A stretch of DNA of 64,000 bases, taken from NCBI GenBank assembly GCA_900088475.1, contig FLMG01000988.1, forward strand, positions 90,808 through 154,807, read 5' to 3'. Shown piece by piece: positions 37,476-48,955 of the stretch. Below the pieces are notes generated by a model. It saw nothing but the letters and a program-made list of their open reading frames with translations, had not been told where the DNA came from and did no database searches. The stretch's first letter is position 1; the number at the start of each line of letters is the position of its first letter. Made by a program: the position numbers and the translations under genes. Source of the stretch: Hyphochytrium catenoides. Its lineage: Eukaryota > Sar > Hyphochytriomycetes > Hyphochytriales > Hyphochytriaceae.

Positions 37476-39862
37476 GTAGTCGCCAAGCTACAAGTTACAC
37501 AGTGCTAGGAATCCTCCTCTGGCAGAGCTCACATGCTTCTCGGACCAAGCTCAGCCACTGCTGGCAACAAGTTCTGCAGAATCGGGGCCTGAAATAATCT
37601 TATTTATTTCCCCAGCTCTTTATAGAGAGTATCTCGGGAAGTATAAGACTGGGAGTCAACAAAAAGCAAGAGAAAGCGGATCTGATCCGCGACTGTGCTT
37701 TTCTTCCTTTATCAGAACGCAGCTCACCTGCTGCTCGTTTTATAAACAGGGCTCTCTGTTAGCCTATTCTAGCTATACTTCTCTGCCAACATGGGCTCTT
37801 AAAGTAAAGATAACAAATAAAATATACTAGTCGCCCCATTCAAAGGCAGATATGTGCTGAGTGCAAAAGTAGATGGACTCTGAGCTGCCTCTGGCCCTGC
37901 CCTGCCCTTGATCAAGGGTTGACAGTCAAACAGTCGTGATGAACATAACATCAACAAAGGTAAAGTCCAGCCTGAGCCACTTCTCACCGTGGCTGCAAGG
38001 CTGCATGGCACATGAAAGGTCACAAGCTAAGCTGGCGAAGACAGCCATCACAAGGGCTGTGATGGGTTAGAAAAGGGATCGGGTCATCAGTAATGGAGAA
38101 TGCAATCTATCATTAGGGATCTGACTGAGCCGAGAGAGCAAGACGACTAATTAGGCGATGAAAGGTGACAGATGAAAAGCCATGATGGGTCACAACGGAT
38201 CCTCTAACAACATGACCGAGACTCGGAGGCCACATGGATTAGTCTACAGCTGAAGGCCGCCTACTGTTACTTATTAGAATACACTTTTGACCAGGAGTCT
38301 ATCACCATCTTAATGGCCCAGTCTCCCAGCTTATCACCATCATGAAGAGACCAAGCAGACATTAAGGACCTGGTGCTAATTTGTAACTCCCTTCTCTTTG
38401 TAGGAATCAATTGTGCCTTGCTTGGGCTGGCCAGGATTGCAAGGTTGGACAGAGGAAGCCCTCACCTCTTCCTCCTCAGATCTGAGAACCAGGCATTATT
38501 ATCTCATCATAGTGTAGGTTCCCACTAGAAAGTGTGTACAGCGTGACAAAGCTCGAGCTTTCCAAGTCTGTGAGTTTGATGAAAGCGGCTCATCAGGCCA
38601 GCAGGCTCACGTTTTTGTTGGCCTTGGGAACGTTCTTCCGTCGGCGGTCATTGGTCCGTTCAGGACCCAAAAGTATCCTTGTTGAGGTGGCAACCTAGTC
38701 TACCCTTTAATCCCGACTTAGTAAGGCTATTATGGTATCATAGCTCTGGTAGGATTTAAATGGCCTTTATGGACTGTGCTGTCTGTTACTGAGATGCTTA
38801 TGTGGTGGTGCAGTGGTTACTAGCATGGCTGCTCCTCAGGTGTGTTCTATGAATCGCTTCCGCCTCACATCACGCTGCCCACTGTACGCCGCGGGGCCAA
38901 TCTTAGCCCCTCTGCCATCAAAGGCCAGGCTGACAGAAAGACAGCTATTTGACTCTGGAAGAAGTGCACAAGGAAGGGATTGTTTAGACTTCTTATTACC
39001 ACTTCTTAGTACGTTGTAGTGAGGAGACAGAGGACCAAGGATTGGCAAGCCGTAGAAAAGTTGAGGAATGAGGAGGAGGTTTGGACTTCAAGAGTTGCTA
39101 TATTTGTATGAATGGTGGGGGAGGATGGAGCTTTTATGCAGTGCTATAGACTAAGGAAAGGAGGAACTAAAGGCCAAGATCCAAAGATCTTTGGTCAGCT
39201 TCCCTACTTTCCACATCAAGGCGGAAGGGCTATACACTCACACTCTTAGTGAATCGAAGGCAGACGAAAGATACATTAGTTTCATGTCAAGGTTTCATAG
39301 GTTCACAGCGCACAATGGGTAGCTTCACCAAAATTCTGTTATTTTCAACTAGAGCGTGGACTTTCTTTCAGAAAGGTTGTGATATCTTCTTTTTCGTCCT
39401 CCTCCTTGCCCTCCCTTCTGTCAACACTGTAAAGGTAGAAGCAAGCAGTCTTCTAGGGAGTATGACAAGGCCTTTTGAAGGGATCTTGTCATCCTTCATC
39501 AAGCTTCTGAGTAGCTGGGGAGCAGGGTGATAGAGAGTGTACATGCAAGCAAGACCTATGACAGAGGGCCAGGTGGATGGAGGTGAGAGGAAGCAAGCAG
39601 CATGAACGCTGTGACACGAGAGGCAGGCAGCCAAGGTAGATGAAACTGGAGGCGAAGAAGGGCATAAAAGAAAGGCTGGGAGGGAAAGATTAGAATGGAC
39701 GATGGTGGGAAGAAGGCCAGGCGGATTCTCGCCTCTCCTCTCCTCTTTCTTCGAGTTCTCCCCACCACCTTATCATCTCAGCGCAGCTCTTCCAAAAACT
39801 CTCACTTCCCAATATTCTAACCCCAGAGTAAGGCTTTGACGACGCTAATACAATCACAAATC
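37476..39862. other. Long gap (2.4 kb) ending in a CT-rich promoter region
   Basis: No convincing gene on either strand. The stretch 37960-38190 has short imperfect repeats of the gatgaaaggt / gatgggt(ca) type. Close to the following gene (39726-39790) is a pyrimidine-rich tract typical of initiator/promoter regions of highly expressed fungal and protist genes. Confidence 0.45.
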
Positions 39863-41617
39863 ATGGCCTCTCACTCGACAGTCCCGCCTCACGCCGACGA
39901 TGACAAGCGCGACCCTTTCGTTGAGGAGAGCAACGCTCCAACATCCGCGAAGAGCCGTGGCGGAGTAGGCTTCATTCACATCGTTGTTGTTTGGGTTCTT
40001 ATCAGCCTTCTTGCGGTGAATATTGCTGTGCTATATGTGCTCCACTTTCATGACAAGCCACCTACACCATCTTTCACGGCTGTAGGCTCCGACAGCTTCT
40101 TGACGGTCAGTGGCCAGAAGTTGGGAGATCTTAGCGAGGGAACCCCCGTCTCAGTAACTGAGGATGGCAAGATTGCTGTTGGCGCAGGAACCAGCTTCTA
40201 TCTGAGCCCCCTGACCTTCTCTGACGTCACCACCAAGTATGTCCAGAACAAGCCGTTGTCGGAGGACACTACCCTCGTCTCCTATTATAACGGCAAGGAG
40301 ACGGTCTTCAACATCACTACCATGTCCAAGGCTAACCCTCGTCAGGCCTCTTCAGTCCAGGCCGGGTCCATTAGTGGTGTGGTGCAGAGGGTGGTTACTC
40401 TGTCTCCATCTCTGGTTATGCTTGTAGCCTCTAATGACTCAAAAATCACGGACTTCAAGAATCCCGCGGCTCCTGTTAACCTTATGCTGGTGTACCCAGC
40501 TACCATCGCTGACGGCAAGCTAACTGTGCTCAAAGAAAAAGGGGTTGTCGTGAACGAGGGTCTCGGCGTATCTGCCGCACTTGGTGCTAGTGCTATGGAT
40601 GCCACTAGGATGGCCATCACTATGTACGGAGACGACAATGGTGTCCCTGGTGTCTACACTGTCGTTATCTCCGTCAACGAGCAGCAGGTTGCAAGCGCCT
40701 CAAAGCCCATCCTCTTCCACGACAACAACAACTACAGCACAACGTTTTCGGATCCTGTGGGCTTCAGCAAGAATGAGCTTTTCTTACCTTTCTTCAACAC
40801 TACCGGCCTCTGTGCGCGTTATGCCAGCGTCAGCGATGCCGGTACCGAGGTTACTATGAAAGAAGTCCGCTGCCTTGATTCGGTTGTGCCAAGCAACTTT
40901 ATGGCTGCAACCGGTTTGGACGCCGCAACTGGACAAGCCGCAATTGTATTCAGCGACTCCAAGGTAAATAATGCTATTCGCGTGCTTGATGTGGAGAGAT
41001 ATCAGTCCGGTCTTCCCTCTTTCGGCTCCCTTTACACTGTGGACAATGGTGATGCGTTCCTCAATGTTGACGGGCCAAACCAGCTTTGGTATCAGCTCAA
41101 CATAGGCAAGATCGGCAAGAACCGCGTAGTTGTTGCCTACAGCGACATGGCTAATCAGGGCATGATCACGGCCCAAGTACTGTCTATCACCCCAACCACT
41201 GGTTTTCTGCCGATCACCTCTTCAATGCCGATCTCGCCTCCGGTGGAGAGCACCGGTGTGTATGTATGGAAGGAAATTGCTTACCTAGAGAATGATCGCT
41301 TCAGCGTGGTCTACACCTTCTCAAAGGATGGCAAAGTTAGCTCAGGCGCTTACAACGTCGGTGAAGTCTATGCTACTCCCCTTGGAATGGTCGGTGCAGG
41401 CGAGAAGGTTCTTGTTAGCGGTGCGGCAAAGTATCCTAACGGAAGCCTTTCCCTTGGAACCTCCTACTATACCACCACGCGGGGAGAGCTTCTCAAGGGC
41501 AGACGCCACGGAGATACCTACCCATATGTTATGTCTCCAGATGGCAAGACAGTCGTCTCAAGGGAGAGCTATGTTGGTGTAGCTGCTGACGAGAAAACCA
41601 TCATTCTCAACAAGTAG
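39863..41617 (+). CDS. Intronless single-pass membrane protein, unknown function
   Basis: One uninterrupted frame. The first in-frame ATG is 39863 (context aatcATGGCC, a good eukaryotic start), giving 584 residues to TAG 41615-41617. Residues 1-34 are polar and acidic. A hydrophobic helix follows at about 36-60 (GFIHIVVVWVLISLLAVNIA), with no cleavage-site pattern, so a type II membrane or signal-anchor protein is likely. The rest is Ser/Thr/Val/Gly-rich, predicted beta, with N-glycosylation sequons (for example NITT, NDSK, NYST, NTTG) and only two Cys. Phrases such as AVVFSDSKVN and ENDRFSVVYTFSKDGKVSSG recur with a beta-propeller-like rhythm. Codon use is strongly biased to C/G-ending codons unlike its spliced neighbours. 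I do not recognise the family. Confidence 0.85.
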   Translation: MASHSTVPPHADDDKRDPFVEESNAPTSAKSRGGVGFIHIVVVWVLISLLAVNIAVLYVLHFHDKPPTPSFTAVGSDSFLTVSGQKLGDLSEGTPVSVTEDGKIAVGAGTSFYLSPLTFSDVTTKYVQNKPLSEDTTLVSYYNGKETVFNITTMSKANPRQASSVQAGSISGVVQRVVTLSPSLVMLVASNDSKITDFKNPAAPVNLMLVYPATIADGKLTVLKEKGVVVNEGLGVSAALGASAMDATRMAITMYGDDNGVPGVYTVVISVNEQQVASASKPILFHDNNNYSTTFSDPVGFSKNELFLPFFNTTGLCARYASVSDAGTEVTMKEVRCLDSVVPSNFMAATGLDAATGQAAIVFSDSKVNNAIRVLDVERYQSGLPSFGSLYTVDNGDAFLNVDGPNQLWYQLNIGKIGKNRVVVAYSDMANQGMITAQVLSITPTTGFLPITSSMPISPPVESTGVYVWKEIAYLENDRFSVVYTFSKDGKVSSGAYNVGEVYATPLGMVGAGEKVLVSGAAKYPNGSLSLGTSYYTTTRGELLKGRRHGDTYPYVMSPDGKTVVSRESYVGVAADEKTIILNK

Positions 41618-43576
41618 GCTTGACAGCAATAGCTCTTGCAGAATAGTAAGGCTCTGGGGTGGACGCTATAGTCAGATCAGAGCCTATGGAGGGTGCCACT
41701 ATTGTCCTTATAGGTCTTCGAACTCCTCTAATCGTAAATCTAAGTACTTTTCCCAATGTCGAAGAGTTGAGCCTTAGAAGAGCTTCCTAGCCTTGAACAG
41801 GGTAGGGCCCTTCATACAACTTCTCTGGATCCATGATACTAAAAGCCTGCCTTTCCTTTTCTTCTTGGCTTACTTCTATCTAACCCTTGGCCCTCACCAA
41901 GATGGGAAATCAGAGAGAAAGGGGCAACGAGGACAATGTGGTGATATCCAAAAGAGCTGTACCGGGAGAGGGACTGCTGTCAACCCTATCGTACGATCAT
42001 CAAGATCTTTGGGGTTGGTTGTCGTCTTGTTCATTTATCACCCGCTACCGATGACATATGTCTACCATCTTGACGACACCTGCTTTGTCAAGAGGGCAGT
42101 GTTGCTGCATAAATAGCATGACAGTCCGTTGGAGGAGGGTGTACCACCATCAACTCCTCCACCGTTTATCCCGTCAGAGTGGCATGAATGGAATCGTTGT
42201 CGCAGCATATCGAAGAGCGTTATTTACAACCATCTCCTCCACGAACACAATCAGCCACGTATGCTGCAACGCTGTATTATAGCTGTTGCGCATGCAATGA
42301 CGGTCAAATGACCCTCACATTGGTAGAGCGAGATGACCGTCAATCATATGGCAAGGTCCTCCTTCCTGACAAGCACAGTAGTCCGTGGCGCTATTCTTCA
42401 AGGAGCAGTGTGGCACCAGAGAGAAGATATGGAGTTGTGTTAGTCTCCACCTTAGTCTCCACCGCCAGGCAATAAAAGTCGATCGACAGAGACGGGAATG
42501 TATTAAGACAAACCCAAGGGTTCACTTAGGAATCCTGAGGCTCAATCGGGAGTTCCATCGCGACATCCTACAGTCAGTGGGCCTGGCAGACCAATGTGAG
42601 GTGAGCTGTTGATATCCCAGAGGAAGATGAAGTAGTTAGGAAGAAGATGTATCGAGCTCTAGGGACAGGGCAGAAACTGAAACCAGCCTGTGAGTCTTCG
42701 CCGAGCGCGAGAGCAACGTCTGTCCGCGATAATAGAATCCCTTCGGATTATAGATGCTGTAGATACCACAGAGGAAGTTGAACTAGTAGTCGAGAAGAGA
42801 TGTAATATTGAGCTCTAGGTAAAACCGGAGAAAAGTGAAATCAGCGAGGTGACTCTTGGTTGTCGCTAACAATAATTCTGCCAAATCTGTCTGTTCGCCG
42901 CGTGATAAGTCCGTGTTTTTGTTCCTTGAAGGCTTTCAATCAGAACTCTTCCAAGAAGTCTTTGGCAAGGAGCAAGCTTTAACTCGCAAACCCGTGGAAG
43001 TTCAAGGACTTCTGTCTGATGATGCTGTGGAACTCACAGTAATCAACAGATTATGTACGAACAGACCTTCGTTATAGAAGATCAGAACACAACAACTACA
43101 CCATCGAATAGGTCCATGTGTCCATGTGCGATGCTGAGGTGGGAAGCTTTAGCTGAAGCTTTGCTAATAATGGCCGAAACCTGCGCTAGCAACTACCCTG
43201 AGAGCTACTAGCTGCTGATGCTCTGTTCTTACGCTCTGTAAGAGGAGGGCTCTCGAAGAGATTGCGAGACTTCAAGAGAGTGTCTCCCTATTACGAGCCT
43301 ATCTACTACAATCCCCAGCGCAACTATTGCTGAATCACCGCCAGAGATGAACTGGCAGGCATTCTAGTCCGGGAAATGCGAGTGCCTAAGTCTGACTTCT
43401 TCAACTTCTTGTGGAAGCCAAAACACCTCATCCGTCAACTCTGAGATCGCTATGACCAGTTCCATGTTCACTGAAGTGGCAAGCCAGCTGTCCAGTTCTT
43501 TTGATAGTAGCAAAGAACTTCTTCGAGACAATCTCCCAACTTTTGGCATCAGCAACGAGTTCACGAACACCTTGTC
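41618..43576. other. Gap of 1.96 kb with an imperfect direct repeat
   Basis: No convincing gene. Open frames are short and without domain features. A direct repeat (about 42611-42700 and 42765-42850) is listed separately. The pair ttagtctccacc is also duplicated at about 42440-42465. Confidence 0.4.
42611..42850 (+). repeat. Imperfect direct repeat pair
   Basis: The segment starting gatatcccagaggaagatga (42611) is repeated in the same orientation from about 42765 (gataccacagaggaagttga). Both run through a gagctctag core and end in a gaaa-rich stretch followed by cagc. Each unit is about 85-90 bp with a spacer of about 65 bp. It may be a tandem duplication or the remnant of a small element. 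Confidence 0.6.
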
Positions 43577-45148
43577 ATGGCACAAGCTCCTTCTCTCCTT
43601 TCTTCTCCTGTCAGCACTAAGGAGGTACTACCCATTGGTGGGACTCCGTCACCTATATGTGGCTCTGGAGGAGGAGCTCTGCCGCAGATGGCCGATTGTG
43701 TCCTACCCGCATCCGAGAGGTAGAGGTTGTAGACATCTACCCCAGATACTAAACTTTCCATGTTGACACTACTATTCCTAGTGGATAATGAGCAAGAAGG
43801 ACAACGCTTCCATAATACCAAGTTCAGACTGACGTCGACCAGACTACCTCAGGAGGTAAGCTATTGCGACAAGACGTAATGAGATAATTGTGTCATCGAG
43901 TTGTGGTTAGCTCTTTCCCTTAGGTTCGTCTTTCCTGGACGCCAGAGATATCGTCAGCCTGTCGATCGTATGCAAGGCGTTGCACAAGTGCGCAAATCAG
44001 GAAGAGGTTTGGAAGACCTTGCTAAGGGTCAAGGTCAGCAGGACTTGGGAGCGGGCGGTCGGAGACAGCGAAACGATAACGAAGATCCCTTTTTTTGCTT
44101 CTGGGAGCTTTGTTCCCCAGCGGGGTTGGAGAGATCTCTACTTCCAATATTCAGCAGTTTGGATGGAGACGTTGTTGGCAAGGAAGAATAACCGGAACAG
44201 CTGCATGCTTAAGCTCTATGGCAAGGTAGGTCACCAATACTATTGGGAACGTCATTTCGAATCTGCAACATTTACTGAATTGGCACTTGGACTCGCGCTC
44301 TTTTCCTTCCTTAACCGCTAGCCAACACAACTTCTGCTCCACTGAGCCATCTCACGCATGCCACGCTGTTTGCGATTTTCCTCAGATTTACGACGTCACA
44401 CGCTTTATAGATTATCATCCAGGTAAGCACCATCAATCGCCGATGCTCCATGGGTGGTCTTTTGTATTAGTGGAGTTTGCTTGTATGTGACCCTGTACAT
44501 CCAGGCTCACCAGGAAACATAATGAGTGCTGGAGGGACAGACGCAACGCAGCTCTTTGATGTGCTCCACTCTGAAGTAGCCCACGTCCTGATGCATCAGT
44601 ATCTTATCTGGGAGCCATTGCCAGGAACCACTGACGGGTCCAGTGCCACGATTTTCAGTGTACATCGCAGACTGCAGGAGCAGAGAGCTCTAGCAGTGAT
44701 AAGAGTCTTCGTGTCTTCCTCTGCGGAAGAGAATGAGCGCCTTCAAGAAGGGGAGCACCTATGCGTGAACTGCCGTCACAGGTACGGACTGGGGTTAGTT
44801 ATCACCTTTGAGCAGTGCTAATCTACCTCCCTAGGTTCGACGATCAAGGCAACACAGCTGATTCATGTCGTTATCACTCAGGTATATCTTGGATTAATTC
44901 TTGTTATGATAACATCGGCCTCGCTCCGACCCTCGGTTTTCCTAGGGAAGTTGTTAACCTACCAAAAAACGCCAGACATTGGCAGCGACCAGTGGAGTTG
45001 CTGGTGGACCTGCTGCGGAGAGGAAGCTGGAGACAGAGGCGCTCAGCTTGGATGTAACATTGGTGCCCATGTGGCAGCCTCAGATGGCTATCTGGTTGGA
45101 GCCATTCACAGCGTCACGGATGCGCTACCTTCTTGTAGGATCCAATAA
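43577..45148 (+). CDS. F-box - cytochrome b5 - CHORD-like zinc finger protein
   Basis: Multi-exon gene. An exon ending near 43856 with RLPQE joins one starting at about 43909 with LFPLGSSFLDARDIVSLSIV, giving a full F-box (LPxELF...SFLDARDIVSLSIVCK). The next part has WRDLYFQYSAVWMET, a frequent post-F-box helix. A cytochrome b5 fold follows (about 44200-44620): IYDVTRFIDYHPG supplies the first haem-ligand His and FDVLHSEVAHVLM the second, with AGGTDAT between. The C-terminus (about 44750-45090) has LCVNC, then SCRYHSG, then WSCWWTCC and GCNIGAHV, the Cys/His order of CHORD-type zinc domains. Stop TAA 45146-45148. F-box implies an SCF ubiquitin-ligase adaptor; b5 suggests a haem or redox sensor (inference). 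The ATG at 43577 is likely but its join to the F-box exon is not in phase by my reading, so the N-terminus is uncertain. Confidence 0.78.
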
Positions 45149-45445
45149 GTTTTGGATCTTGGGTCTTCATTGTATCTCTTGGCATTGTAACTCTTCTGTA
45201 CATAATGGTGAGGTGCCTGCTCTCCCGCTTGTCACCTATAACACCAGACTAGGCTTTCCATGTCGCCACGCCTTAAGATCTAGTGACATTAAAGCACCAT
45301 ACACATCCCGCTTTTGCTCAAACATCTGCTACTTGTGAAATCTTCGTCTGTCGAAACCATCGAAAGCGATTTTTCTGAGATCCGAAAGTGGCAGGCTTCC
45401 TCTCGCCTTTCTAGCACAATATGGAATCTTGAAGTGTCATCTACC

Positions 45446-46812
45446 CTATTGCGAAGCCGCGGCTTGCCGCCGGTCTTCCACCAGCATATTCTTTATGAAA
45501 AACTCCCCAGCCTTGTAGCTTGAACGCACAAGGGGCCCACTGGCAACATAGCGGAAGCCCATCGACTCTCCTACGCGCTGCCACTCAGCGAAAGCCTCCG
45601 GCGTGACGTATTCTTTGACAGGCATGTGCTTCTTACTGGGTCGCAGGTATTGGCCGAACGTGACGACGTCAACCCCCGAGTTCCTTAAATCCTTCAAAGT
45701 TTGAAGCACATCTTCAGGCTTCTCTCCGACACCCAGCATCAAAGAAGTCTTCGTCAGCAAAGTAGCAACCTCAGCCTTGGCGTGCTCAAGCACCGACAGT
45801 GACTGCCTATATCCTGTGCGCGAGAAGAGGTGAGCCATCCGCTTCCGGTAGGGTGGGAAAGTATCATTAAGCCATACCTGCCCGGTGATCGCGCACTCGA
45901 CGCTGCAACTTCTCCACAGTCTCGACGTTGTGAGCATACACGTCCAGGCCCGATCGAGCTACGGCGCCAACGTGCTCCAGGTTGCCTCTAAAATCCGGGG
46001 TGAGAGCTTCGACAAGCAAGTCTGGCTTCTTTAGCTTTAGTAGCCGTACGGTCTCTGCAATATGCGCTGAGCCTCCATCTGGCAAGTCGTCCCTATCTAC
46101 ACTAGTTAGCACTACGTAGTCCAGACCCCATCGGGATATTGCTTCTGCCACGTTCTCAGGCTAAGAGCAAGAGGAGAGGAGGATAGTTAGGTCGAAACGA
46201 GTATTCCCTGGCTTTCTACGAGCATCCTACCTCCTTGTTATTTAGCGGTGGAGGTGCCCGACTGGTTTTGACCCCACAGAAGCTGCAGCCTCTTGTGCAA
46301 GTATCTCCCATCAGCATTATGGTGGCAGTTGCTGTGCCATCCTTTCCTCCCCAGCACTCTCCAATGTTTGGACACCTTGCCTCTTCACAAACCGTGGCCA
46401 GTCCGAGTCTACGACACTGCTCTTAGCGGAATTGCCAGAAAACAGAAAGAACACTGACGCCCTTCACTCACCTCCGAACATCATCCCGAAGGCGCTTGTA
46501 ATTTTCTGACGTAGTTGGTTGCGCTTTTAGCCAAGAGGGCTTCATGTTAGCAGACGATGGCCTCTTCGATGGCGATGAGGCATAGGGTGATAACGTCAGC
46601 TCGTCCACACTAATGGCAAACTCGTGTAGTGTAGGCCCTGCCTCAGCTTCTTCCGCCAGTTTCTGTCGAAGCTCCTGTAATCGACTTCTCTTCACCATGC
46701 TATCGGGTGACTCTTGGGCTGAGTGTGCCTGTGCCAATACTGCTGGACTGGTGCAATAACAGCGTTGCTGCCGCAGGGGCAGTCTCAGACACACCTTCCT
46801 CATGCTATTCAT
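45446..46812 (-). CDS. lipA: Lipoyl synthase, mitochondrial
   Basis: Four exons: 46812 to about 46471, 46430-46235, about 46160-45886, and about 45878-45446. The first ATG is 46810-46812; the N-terminus ([20 protein letters not shown]) is a mitochondrial presequence. The auxiliary cluster motif [13 protein letters not shown] is followed by the radical SAM motif CTRGCSFC. Further family blocks are [62 protein letters not shown] and the C-terminal [10 protein letters not shown] containing the Ser ligand of the auxiliary cluster. The enzyme inserts two sulfurs into octanoyl chains on the E2 subunits and glycine-cleavage H protein. It is complete and all cluster ligands are present. It is divergent with NSE1 across about 680 bp. 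Confidence 0.97.
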
Positions 46813-47495
46813 AAGTCTGACTTCAGTCACTTATCTCCACAAGGTAGTCCAGCCTGTCTGGTTGCTGAGAAATATTGTCTTTGACGAGCTGGACGCGCTG
46901 CTTGGAAGGGCATTGCATTGCACAGTTGGCGGTACGCACGCCATCAAGAGCGGGGATCACCATCCTCTAAACACAGCATTTTCGCCTCACCCACAGTACC
47001 TTCTTAGTAGTTTAATACCTTGCAACATCAGAGAGTTATCAACCTCATTGTCCTATTTTTGTTCTGACAAGCAAGGAGGAAGGGAGATTGGCTTCTTATT
47101 AGTACTCCATATTACTGTACGAGTAGCAGTATTTCACAGCATTGCTGTGCTGTACAGTACTGTAGCCGCTAACGTCTCAAACAAAAGTCTATTTATTCGT
47201 AAATAGCACGTGGATTATAAGGAATTAAACTAGAAGAAGTTGTAACGATTCCGATTGTGGATGGCGGGAACTTGAGCCAAAGGTGGCGGGAAAGGTGTTG
47301 AGCAAAGCTTCAGTTTGAGTCACCGCTCCGCCAATAGCAAGCGATCTCCAGATAGAGCTTCGTCACGAATCGGCTCCGCGTTATCTGAGCTCTAGACGAT
47401 GCTACGAGCTCCAACCTAGCGTTGAAGGCGAAGTCAGGTTATCAGGATACACACCAGAGAAAGCTGTCTAACCGTTTGGCGGGTTATAAGACATC
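46813..47495. other. Intergenic, shared divergent promoter of lipoyl synthase and NSE1
   Basis: No coding feature. AT-rich stretches at 47080-47230 with repeated tactgta/acagta units. Confidence 0.45.
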
Positions 47496-48890
47496 ATGGC
47501 TCTTGGTGTCGAACATCATTTGCGTGCGAAGCACAAAGTGCTCATCCAACTGTTAATGGTAAAGTTAACTTTGCGAAGCTATTTTGTCGCCTAAAACTAA
47601 GCAATGCTTAGGCCAGACATGTCATGCAAGAGGAAGAGCTACAGCGGTGCTTCAAGCAGATATCAGAGATACCCGGTATCGCTAAACTTTGGAGTTCGTT
47701 ATGCCTATCACCATTCACTTACAAAGCTCTTCTCGAAGATGATCATAATGACGAGGACACTCAGAACAGCTTGCCCGGCCAAGCGGACGAAGTCCTCGAA
47801 ATAAGTATCGAACGGATTAACCGAGCGCTAAAACTAGCGGAGATGGGAATCAGGCATGGCGTTTATGACGTCGACGGCAAGACCTACTATGCCCTTGTGA
47901 ACCTGGTACGTGGGCACATATTTAACGCCGCGCTTCCCGTGTCTCTCTAACTGTTGGGCCTTACGTGGCTTCAACGATGTAGGAGAACGATGATGTTTCA
48001 AAAAAAATCACATCTTACAAGCCCAAGTACGATTTTGCTACGATCCATGCTTACAGGATCACGAGCATCGCCTAACGTCCCGACGTTCTGTCCTTCTCTC
48101 CTCTTTCTCCACTGTACAACGTTTTGCCTAATGCCTCGTCAACTCTAGTGAAACCGAGATCTTCAGGAAAACTTTCACGGAGATTGCCAACAGGTACCTG
48201 TCGCCACCTTCTCTTCACATGTGAAGTACGGCTAACGACATTTATGCGGATCACAGTGAGACGGGCACGGTAGATGACATCACAGTCTTCAATCTGCGTG
48301 GCAAAGAGAGCATCGATGTATGTCGCATGACGGTGTTTCTCTGACAAACGGGCTACAAGACTCATTGCCATTTCTCGTTCCCATAGGCGGTCCGGGATTT
48401 AGTCACGCGATGGATAAACGAAAAGTGGCTTCAGGTCTGTAAGATGCATGCACCTGTAACCCTTCTTGCTGTGTTCACCTACACTGATTTGTTATGCCAT
48501 ACTCTTGTCTCTATCGTCCAGCATCCATTCTCTCTCTGCCTCCTCTCTCAACCATCCTTACCCCGATGACTCCAACCTTTCTGCAGGTGGTCAAGCAGAG
48601 ACCCAGAACGTTTACCCTGGGCCCTCGGGCACACCTAGAACTCTTCCACCAAATCAGAGAATCTGGTGTGCCTGAGTGCACTATCTGCCACGTCGATGTT
48701 CTCTTTGTAAGTGTTGAAGACCCAGGGAGTCTTGACGCTAGCTTATACCTCGTATGTATTATTGTAGGGTGAAAATTGCAAGAATGGTTCCTGCAGTGTG
48801 AGGCTACATGCCTACTGTCGCCGACGATGGATGGCGGGACGAGCAAGCCAATGCCCTTCATGCTCTACAGTGTGGGAAGAGGATGACTAG
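47496..48890 (+). CDS. NSE1, RING-like subunit of the SMC5/6 complex
   Basis: About eight exons from ATG 47496 (MALGVEHHLRAKHKVLIQLL) to TAG 48888-48890, near 295 residues; human NSMCE1 is of similar size. The N-terminal half is the winged-helix Nse1 fold: EIPGIAKLW, then INRALKLAEMGIRHGVYDVD and KTYYALVNL. A central exon gives VRDLVTRWINEKWLQ and FTLGPRAHLELFHQIRES, which is diagnostic. The C-terminus is the variant RING: CTICHVDVLFGENC, CSVRLHAYC, and QCPSCSTVWEEDD. NSE1 pairs with NSE3 (MAGE) and NSE4 in the kleisin subcomplex and stimulates ubiquitin ligation during DNA repair. It ends 65 bp from the convergent F-BAR/GRAM gene. The exon around 48150-48230 is the least certain join. Confidence 0.92.
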
Positions 48891-48955
48891 TGGAAGAGAC
48901 GACAAGTAGAGAGTCTTCGTCATTTGAATGTTCCTAGCTTCAGTCGCCCTGGTCC

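Noticed and set aside
39836-39862. TTG upstream in frame as start of the intronless membrane-protein gene
   Set aside because: TTG is not a normal nuclear start; ATG 39863 has good context.
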